Source: an uncultured Prevotellaceae bacterium
GTDB lineage: Bacteria; Bacteroidota; Bacteroidia; Bacteroidales; Muribaculaceae
DNA length: 6,237 nt
NCBI GenBank assembly: GCA_945645715.1
Contig: CALZFJ010000125.1
Coordinates: 1 to 6,237, forward strand
Direction of reading: 5' to 3'
Shown in pieces: positions 1 through 5,149 of the stretch (the stretch's first letter is position 1; each line of letters begins with the position of its first letter). A model generated the notes under the pieces. The model had not been told where the DNA came from and did not search any database. It saw nothing but the letters and a program-made list of their open reading frames with translations. The translations under genes and the position numbers were made by a program.

Positions 1-848
1 GCAAGGACGGCAAATATGTAACAACACGTCACATTGCCGACCGCCTTACCCGTGAGCTCGACAAGAATCTGGCGCTGCGCGTTGAGCGCACCGAGCGTGA
101 GGATGCTTGGCGTGTGTTTGGCCGTGGTGTACTTCATCTGTCAATCCTCATCGAAACCATGCGTCGTGAGGGTTACGAGCTGCAAGTTGGTCAGCCGCAG
201 GTTATCATCAAGGAAATCGACGGCGTAAAGTGCGAACCTATCGAGGTGCTTTCGATTAATGTGCCCGAGGAATATTCAAGCAAGGTAATCGATATGGTAA
301 CTCGTCGCCGAGGCGAGATGGTGTCGATGCAGACCCAGAACGACCGTATCCTTATCGACTTCAACATACCATCGCGTGGTATCATTGGCTTGCGCAGCAA
401 TGTGCTCACCGGTTCGGCCGGCGAGGCAATCATGTCGCACCGCTTCCTTGAATACCAGCCATGGAAGGGCGACATTGAGCGCCGCACCAATGGCTCGCTC
501 ATAGCTATGGAGGCAGGTACAGCCTACGCCTATGCCATCGACAAGCTGCAAGACCGCGGCCGCTTCTTCATCTTCCCGCAGGAAGAAGTGTATGCCGGAC
601 AGGTGGTGGGCGAGAACGCCAAGGAGAACGACATAGTGGTGAATGTGACAAAATCGAAGAAACTCACCAATATGCGTGCGTCGGGAGCCGACGAGAAGGC
701 ACGAATCATTCCGCCGGTGGTATTCAGCCTTGAGGAAGCACTTGAGTATATCAAAGCCGATGAGTATGTGGAGGTTACGCCGCATCACCTGCGTCTGCGC
801 AAGATAATCCTCGACGAGCTTGAGCGCAAGCGTGCCAACAAGGGCTAA
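1..848 (+). CDS. typA: Translational GTPase TypA/BipA, C-terminal part (5' end outside window)
   Basis: This is the 3' end of the gene for TypA/BipA, an EF-G-like GTPase that binds the 70S ribosome and supports 50S assembly and growth under stress. The reading frame is open from base 3 and gives 281 residues before TAA. BipA proteins are about 600 residues, so the GTPase domain and most of the second domain lie upstream. The visible part starts at the edge of domain III (GRGVLHLS and the following ETMRREGYELQVGQP, residues about 41-65). It continues through the EF-G domain-V-like region (PSRGIIGLRSNV) and ends with the BipA-specific C-terminal domain. That domain carries the diagnostic loop KKLTNMRASG at residues 219-228, the part that reaches the A-site tRNA in known structures, and then EYVEVTPHHLRLRK. 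Nothing looks broken. A GTG at 114 is only an internal valine codon, not a start. A terminator follows about 90 bases after the stop. Identification is very secure. Confidence 0.97.
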   Translation, partial: KDGKYVTTRHIADRLTRELDKNLALRVERTEREDAWRVFGRGVLHLSILIETMRREGYELQVGQPQVIIKEIDGVKCEPIEVLSINVPEEYSSKVIDMVTRRRGEMVSMQTQNDRILIDFNIPSRGIIGLRSNVLTGSAGEAIMSHRFLEYQPWKGDIERRTNGSLIAMEAGTAYAYAIDKLQDRGRFFIFPQEEVYAGQVVGENAKENDIVVNVTKSKKLTNMRASGADEKARIIPPVVFSLEEALEYIKADEYVEVTPHHLRLRKIILDELERKRANKG

Positions 849-904
849 CCAAGCTACGGCAATTGAGCGCGACAGCGTCGGTGGCCACTATTATAAATAA
901 GGAT

Positions 905-936
905 TTTCGACTTTGTTTCATAATTTTATATTTTTG
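905..936 (+). promoter_or_regulatory. Possible Bacteroidales-type promoter overlapping the terminator region
   Basis: TATTTTTG at 929-936 matches the Bacteroides -7 consensus TAnnTTTG. TTTC at 905-908 lies 20 bases upstream and matches three of four bases of the -33 consensus TTTG. The surrounding bases are AT-rich. Transcription would start near 941-944, inside the left arm of the terminator hairpin, which argues either for an attenuated leader to lptD or for a chance match in the T-rich flank. The motif is seen; its use is inferred. Confidence 0.3.
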
Positions 937-984
937 CATCGGATATCTTCGAGCCATCGTGGCTCGGGTATCCGATGATTTTTT
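937..984 (+). terminator. Intrinsic terminator downstream of typA
   Basis: A two-part hairpin is visible. The outer 9-bp stem pairs CATCGGATA (937-945) with TATCCGATG (969-977). The inner 6-bp stem pairs CGAGCC (950-955) with GGCTCG (961-966) around the five-base loop ATCGT, with a small asymmetric internal loop between the stems. Six T residues follow at 979-984. This is the expected form of a Rho-independent terminator for the plus strand. The opposite strand lacks an equally placed T run, so it is probably one-directional and ends the typA transcript. Confidence 0.8.
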
Positions 985-1081
985 ATGACGTAGAGCCGTA
1001 GCCAAGAGCGGTTTGGGGGCTTTCGCACTTCTTCTTACGGAAATTTTGCTGAAAAAATGCGGTGGTGTGAATGATAATGTG

Positions 1082-1089
1082 TAATTTTG
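1082..1089 (+). promoter_or_regulatory. Candidate -7 promoter element for lptD
   Basis: TAATTTTG is an exact match to the Bacteroides -7 consensus TAnnTTTG and lies 51 bases before the proposed lptD start, a normal leader distance. No good TTTG is found 19-21 bases upstream (the bases there are GC-rich), so the -33 half is weak. The nearest TTTG ends at 1048, too far away for normal spacing. This is the best promoter candidate for lptD within the gap. Confidence 0.45.
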
Positions 1090-1097
1090 CAAATTGG

Positions 1098-1117
1098 AAA
1101 GTGCGCTTTTGCACTTT
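1098..1117 (+). other. Short hairpin in the lptD leader
   Basis: AAAGTGC (1098-1104) and GCACTTT (1111-1117) form a perfect 7-bp inverted repeat around a six-base loop. There is no T run after it, so it is not a terminator. If transcription starts from the TAATTTTG box at 1082-1089, the hairpin would sit at or very near the 5' end of the lptD mRNA, where such stems often protect messages from decay. As DNA, a 20-base palindrome could also be an operator. Only the repeat itself is certain. Confidence 0.45.
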
Positions 1118-1139
1118 ATGAATTGAAAAGACCGGAAAT

Positions 1140-3941
1140 TTGAATATAAGAAACATATATATAATTCTATTTGTTGCACTGCTTTCCATCGTAGGCGTGG
1201 GAAAGTCGGGTAGGGCCTCGGCTGCGAGGTTGCTTGCCGACACGTTGTCTCTTGTCCCTGCCGATACGGCCGCTATCGATTCTGTGGCGGTTGTAGCCGA
1301 CTCGGTTGCAGCAAAATTAGATACGGTGCCTCGGGCTACTACGGTGAAAGGTGCTTTGGGTGCCGATACCATTCAGCGCGACACGATGCGGTTTGTGCAC
1401 CGTTTTGTCGATCTCGACAACAGCGTGAAATTCACCGCCAAAGATTCGCTGGTGTTCTTCGGCAGCAATAATGCCAATATGTATGGAGAGAGCCAGGTGA
1501 CCTATGGGGAGATTGACCTCAAGGCGATGGAAATACAGATGAACATGGACAACAGCGAGGTGTATGCGCTTGGACGCCCCGACAGCGTGGGCGACCTTGA
1601 GGGTACGCCGGTGTTCAAGGACCAGAGCGGTGAATATGAATCGAAGACGATGCGCTACAACTTCAAGAGCAAGAAGGGATTCATCACCGACGTAATCACA
1701 CAGCAGGGCGAAGGTTATCTCACCGGCGGAACTACCAAGAAGATGGAAAACGATGAATACTACATCAAGGACGGACGCTACACCACCTGCGACGACCACG
1801 AGCACCCGCACTTCTATCTGCAACTCACCAAGGGAAAGATGAAAGCCGGAAAGAATGTGGTGTCGGGACCTGCCTATATGGTGCTTGCCGATGTGCCACT
1901 GCCCATTGCCGTACCGTTCGGCTACTTCCCATTCAGCAAGAAATACTCTTCGGGAGTGATATTCCCGACATTCGGCGAGGACTACAACCGCGGCTTCTTC
2001 TTGCGCGACGGAGGATATTATTTCGCCATAAGCGACATGATGGACCTTGCGGTTACAGGAGAGGTATATACCAAAGGGTCGTGGGGCGTGACGGCACAGT
2101 CGAACTATGTGAAACGCTACAAATTCTCGGGTAACTTCAATCTTAGCTATCTCGTTACCGTCAATGGCGACAAGGGTGCTGCCGACTATTCGAAGCAGAC
2201 CAACTTCCGCATAGCGTGGTCGCACTCTCAGGACTCGAAAGCCAATCCCAACATGTCGCTATCGGCAAGTGTGAACTTCACCACGAGCGGATATACGCGC
2301 AACGACCTCAACAGCTACTACAACAACGACTTCACCGAGAACACTAAGAGCAGCACGGTGAACATGACCTACAAGTTCCCCAACTCGAAGTGGAGCCTTT
2401 CGACCACTGCCAACGTGTCGCAGCGCACATCTGACTCTACGCTCACCGTGTCGTTCCCTAACCTCACACTCACTATGTCGCAGACGGCACCCTTCAAGCG
2501 CAAGCGAGCCGTGGGCGACGAGAAGTGGTATGAGAAGATAAAGATGTCGTATTCAGGACAGTTTCAGAATTCACTCACGGCGAAGCAGAACGAGTTTTTC
2601 AAGAAAAGCCTCATCAAAGACTGGCGCAACGGAATGAAGCACTCAGTGCCCATCTCGGCTACATTCAATGTGCTGAAATATGTGAACCTCACACCAAGCG
2701 TGACGCTGAACGACCGCATGTACACCAGCAAGATACGCCAGCAGTGGGATCCGCAGGCATCGGCAGTGGTGAGGGACACCACTTATAGCTTCTACAACGT
2801 GTTTGACTTCAACGCCTCGGTGTCGCTCGACACGAAAATCTATGGATTCTTCAAGCCATGGAAGATATTCGGCGACAAGGTGCAGATGATACGCCACGTG
2901 ATGACGCCGACAGTGTCGTTCTCGGCATCGCCCGATTTCAGCTCGCCATTCTGGGGCTACTATGGCACCTACGCCTATTCCGACCCGCGCACAGGACAGA
3001 TACGAAATACGAAATACTCCTACTTCTCGCACGGACTGTTTGGAAGTGTGGGACAGGGCAAGACCGGAGCGGTGAATGTGTCGATAGCCAACAATGTGGA
3101 GATGAAGGTGAAGAGCGATGACGACTCTACGGGAGTGAAGAAGGTGTCGCTCATTGAGAACTTCACGGTGAGCCAATCGTATAACTTTGCTGCCGACTCA
3201 ATGCGCTGGAGCAACATCAACACGTCGCTCTCGCTGCGACTGATGAAGAACTTCAACCTTAACCTCTCAGCCACATGGGACGTATATACCTACCAGCTCA
3301 GCCCATCGGGCTCGCCTGTGAGAGTGAACCGCACCCGACTGCAAGCCGGCAAGGGACTCGCCAAGCTGTCGAGCACCGGAACATCGTTCTCCTACACATT
3401 CAATAACGCCACTTTCCAGCGCAAGAAGAAAGATGACGACAAGAACAAGAAGCCCACGAAGAACACCAACAGCGACATAGCCCGATATGAGAACAATGAT
3501 GATGATGAACCAAGTGGCAGCAGCTCGAAGGATAGCGGGAAGAATAGCGTGGTGCTCAATGAAGACGGCTACGCAAAGTGGGATTTTCCGTGGAGCCTCT
3601 CGGTGAACTACTCGGTGAACTATGGCTATGGCGACTTCGACAAGAAGAAGATGGAGTATAAAGGAAAGATTACCCAGAACCTGAGCTTTTCGGGCAATGT
3701 GAAGCCTACGAAGAACTGGGCTTTCAACTTCTCGGCAAGCTACAACTTCGATACGCACAAGATTGCCTACATGAATTGTTCGGTGTCGCGCGACTTGCAC
3801 TGCTTCACCATGAGTGCGAGCTTTGTGCCGGTGGGACCGTATAAGTCGTACTCGTTCCACATAGCTGTGAAGTCGTCGCTGCTGAGCGACTTGAAGTATG
3901 ACAAGCGCAGCTCTACATCGAACGGTGTGACGTGGTATTGA
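1140..3941 (+). CDS. lptD: LPS-assembly outer-membrane protein LptD (OstA family), Bacteroidota type
   Basis: This is probably the outer-membrane translocon that, with a lipoprotein partner of the LptE type, inserts lipopolysaccharide into the outer leaflet. The 933-residue product begins with a signal peptide (hydrophobic residues about 7-20, possible cleavage after ASA near 28). A low-complexity Ala/Asp/Val linker runs to about residue 80, and an LptA-like beta-jellyroll domain to about 260. The rest is a long beta-barrel of alternating strands ending in an aromatic residue (TWY). Family signatures are GRYTTCDDHEHPHF around C217, and the VPLP...PFGYFP...SSGVIFPTFG stretch at 252-279. Near the C-terminus are RDLHCF and KSSLLSDLKYDK. 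A Lys/Asp-rich hydrophilic insertion spans about 762-813, and SVNYSVNY at 821-828 comes from a 12-base tandem duplication. TTG at 1140 is chosen because an in-frame stop lies at 1119-1121, the next in-frame ATG is beyond residue 80, and only this start preserves the signal peptide. Without biochemical data the LPS role is family-based. Confidence 0.92.
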   Translation: MNIRNIYIILFVALLSIVGVGKSGRASAARLLADTLSLVPADTAAIDSVAVVADSVAAKLDTVPRATTVKGALGADTIQRDTMRFVHRFVDLDNSVKFTAKDSLVFFGSNNANMYGESQVTYGEIDLKAMEIQMNMDNSEVYALGRPDSVGDLEGTPVFKDQSGEYESKTMRYNFKSKKGFITDVITQQGEGYLTGGTTKKMENDEYYIKDGRYTTCDDHEHPHFYLQLTKGKMKAGKNVVSGPAYMVLADVPLPIAVPFGYFPFSKKYSSGVIFPTFGEDYNRGFFLRDGGYYFAISDMMDLAVTGEVYTKGSWGVTAQSNYVKRYKFSGNFNLSYLVTVNGDKGAADYSKQTNFRIAWSHSQDSKANPNMSLSASVNFTTSGYTRNDLNSYYNNDFTENTKSSTVNMTYKFPNSKWSLSTTANVSQRTSDSTLTVSFPNLTLTMSQTAPFKRKRAVGDEKWYEKIKMSYSGQFQNSLTAKQNEFFKKSLIKDWRNGMKHSVPISATFNVLKYVNLTPSVTLNDRMYTSKIRQQWDPQASAVVRDTTYSFYNVFDFNASVSLDTKIYGFFKPWKIFGDKVQMIRHVMTPTVSFSASPDFSSPFWGYYGTYAYSDPRTGQIRNTKYSYFSHGLFGSVGQGKTGAVNVSIANNVEMKVKSDDDSTGVKKVSLIENFTVSQSYNFAADSMRWSNINTSLSLRLMKNFNLNLSATWDVYTYQLSPSGSPVRVNRTRLQAGKGLAKLSSTGTSFSYTFNNATFQRKKKDDDKNKKPTKNTNSDIARYENNDDDEPSGSSSKDSGKNSVVLNEDGYAKWDFPWSLSVNYSVNYGYGDFDKKKMEYKGKITQNLSFSGNVKPTKNWAFNFSASYNFDTHKIAYMNCSVSRDLHCFTMSASFVPVGPYKSYSFHIAVKSSLLSDLKYDKRSSTSNGVTWY
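3600..3623 (+). repeat. 12-base tandem duplication inside lptD
   Basis: TCGGTGAACTAC at 3600-3611 is followed directly by TCGGTGAACTAT at 3612-3623, differing at the last base only. It is in frame and encodes Ser-Val-Asn-Tyr twice (residues 821-828), which fits one transmembrane beta-strand with alternating polar and apolar residues just after the charged insertion. Confidence 0.7.
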
Positions 3942-4015
3942 TAGCAGGGCGGTGACGCAGTTTTCCTGCCAAGGCTGAAGAGAATGATTCTTGCAAGACA
4001 AACACAGATAACGAT

Positions 4016-4528
4016 ATGGAATTTATTGAACTCGTAAAGAAGAGATACTCGGTGCGTGCCTACGAAGCACGCAGCGTGGAGCGCGAGAAGCTTGACTATG
4101 TGCTTGAGTGTGCACGTCTGGCACCATCGGCTGTGAACAGGCAGCCGTGGCGCTTTGTGGTGGCAGAAAGCGCTGAAGCACGCGAGAGGCTTTGTGCCTG
4201 CTATCACAATGAGTGGCTTCGCCAGGCTCCGGTGATAGTGGCTGTGTGCGTGGATAGGGGAGCTGCATGGACACGCCTGAACGACGGGAAGAACCATGCC
4301 GACGTAGATGGCTCGATTGCAACCGAGCATATATGCCTTGCAGCTGCCGAGGTGGGACTTGGCACTTGCTGGGTGTGCAACTTTGACTATGAGGCAACGA
4401 TTGCGGCACTCCGTCTGCCTGAAGGAGTCTATCCTGTGGCACTTGTGCCAATGGGATATGCAGCCGACAGCGCGAGTGAGCGTCACACCTCGCGCAAGCC
4501 CACAGAATCGGTGGTGGAATTTATATAG
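4016..4528 (+). CDS. Nitroreductase-family FMN protein (small, single domain)
   Basis: This is a 170-residue member of the nitroreductase superfamily, flavoproteins that use FMN and NAD(P)H to reduce nitro, quinone or other acceptors in the cytoplasm. The natural substrate cannot be read from the sequence. The N-terminal RYSVR (residues 10-14) supplies phosphate-contacting arginines for FMN. PSAVNRQPWRF (37-47) is the classic second flavin motif, and GLGTCWVCNFD (114-124) a third. RKPTESVVEFI closes the fold as usual for the family. It is shorter than the roughly 200-220 residues of E. coli NfsB-like enzymes, in line with the compact subfamily. Seven cysteines, including CxxC at 118-121, are notable. 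The ATG fits the usual family N-terminus (MEFIELVKKRYSVR). It starts 74 bases after lptD with no terminator between, and its stop is only six bases before the next gene. Confidence 0.93.
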   Translation: MEFIELVKKRYSVRAYEARSVEREKLDYVLECARLAPSAVNRQPWRFVVAESAEARERLCACYHNEWLRQAPVIVAVCVDRGAAWTRLNDGKNHADVDGSIATEHICLAAAEVGLGTCWVCNFDYEATIAALRLPEGVYPVALVPMGYAADSASERHTSRKPTESVVEFI

Positions 4529-4534
4529 GCACTT

Positions 4535-5098
4535 ATGCCGGGCATTGACGATACTTTAGTGCGACTCGGGCTGCCAAGGATTGCCGGAGTGGCAGTGGTG
4601 GCACTTACTATGGTGCTACTGCTCGGCTCGTGCCATCACAAGAAGGAACGACCGGATGACAGGCGCGACTACCGGAATGAATATGTAGATGATATATATA
4701 AGGATAACGGAAAGAGTGAGAAACGCGGAAAGTCGCGTTTGCGCAAAGAAGCGGAATCGTGGATAGGCGTGCCTTATCGCTATGGAGGACATTCGCGCAA
4801 GGGAACTGACTGCTCAGGGCTGGTGATGGAGGTTTATGCGGCAGTGTATGGAAAGAAACTGACGCACAATTCAGCTGACCTGTACAACAAGGAGTGCCGA
4901 CACATAAAGGAGCGTGAGCTTAGAGAAGGCGACCTGGTGTTTTTCAGATTCGGCAAGTCGGGAAGAATCAACCATGTGGGAATATATCTGGATAACGGAA
5001 ATTTTGTGCACGCATCCTCGAGCCGTGGTGTGATAATAAGCAATCTCGATGAGGCATATTATCGCCGTGGCTTTGTGGGTGCCGGACGAGTGCTGTGA
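4535..5098 (+). CDS. NlpC/P60-family cysteine peptidase lipoprotein
   Basis: This 187-residue protein is a probable envelope-anchored hydrolase of the NlpC/P60 family, whose members usually cut the D-Glu-diaminopimelate bond in peptidoglycan stem peptides. Residues 1-32 form a lipoprotein signal peptide (R10 and R15, hydrophobic stretch 16-30) ending in the lipobox LGSC with the lipidated Cys at 33. A charged linker to about residue 68 leads to the catalytic domain. There the nucleophile C93 lies in GTDCSGLV, the base H147 in INHVGIYL and the third polar residue H159 in FVHASSS. The spacing is typical of E. coli Spr/MepS-like enzymes. PYRYGG just before the nucleophile is also characteristic. 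Residues after the lipid Cys are basic (HHKK), without the acidic export signal known for surface lipoproteins in Bacteroidota, so a periplasm-facing location is inferred. It starts six bases after the nitroreductase stop, in the same frame, suggesting translational coupling. Confidence 0.93.
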   Translation: MPGIDDTLVRLGLPRIAGVAVVALTMVLLLGSCHHKKERPDDRRDYRNEYVDDIYKDNGKSEKRGKSRLRKEAESWIGVPYRYGGHSRKGTDCSGLVMEVYAAVYGKKLTHNSADLYNKECRHIKERELREGDLVFFRFGKSGRINHVGIYLDNGNFVHASSSRGVIISNLDEAYYRRGFVGAGRVL

Positions 5099-5140
5099 GA
5101 GGCTTTGTATAGAGCCTCAGTAGAGTGTGAAACTCTGATT
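5099..5140. terminator. Tandem hairpins between convergent genes (possible terminator)
   Basis: The first hairpin pairs GAGGCT (5099-5104) with AGCCTC (5113-5118) and can extend inward by a G-U and an A-U pair to a four-base loop (5107-5110). The second pairs AGAGT (5122-5126) with ACTCT (5132-5136) around five bases. Both fit in the 51-base gap between the stops of the NlpC/P60 gene and the minus-strand comEC. Neither strand shows a strong T run after the stems, so intrinsic termination would be weak. Position, more than sequence, supports a bidirectional end signal. Confidence 0.4.
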
Positions 5141-5149
5141 TACATTGGA

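Noticed and set aside
996..1040. CCGTA/TACGG inverted repeat in the typA-lptD gap
   Set aside because: Five-base arms separated by 35 bases are expected by chance and show no further pairing.
775..1372. Minus-strand open frames spanning the typA-lptD gap, which could suggest a divergent gene
   Set aside because: They run through the terminator hairpin and into both flanking genes. The translations are low in recognisable features, and no start signal or promoter supports them.
1317..2225. Long minus-strand open frame (302 codons) opposite lptD
   Set aside because: It lies entirely antisense to a clear LptD coding region. Its His/Arg/Val-rich translation has no domain, and it is what codon bias on the true strand produces.
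3944..3969. Inverted repeat GCAGG/CCTGC after lptD as a possible terminator
   Set aside because: The stem is only five base pairs with a 16-base loop, and no T run follows.
3986..3993. GATTCTTG upstream of the nitroreductase gene as a -7 promoter box
   Set aside because: It misses two fixed positions of TAnnTTTG and has no good -33 partner.
3267..4486. Overlapping minus-strand open frames opposite the end of lptD and the nitroreductase gene
   Set aside because: They cross gene boundaries, have no recognisable motif, and are shadows of well-supported plus-strand genes.
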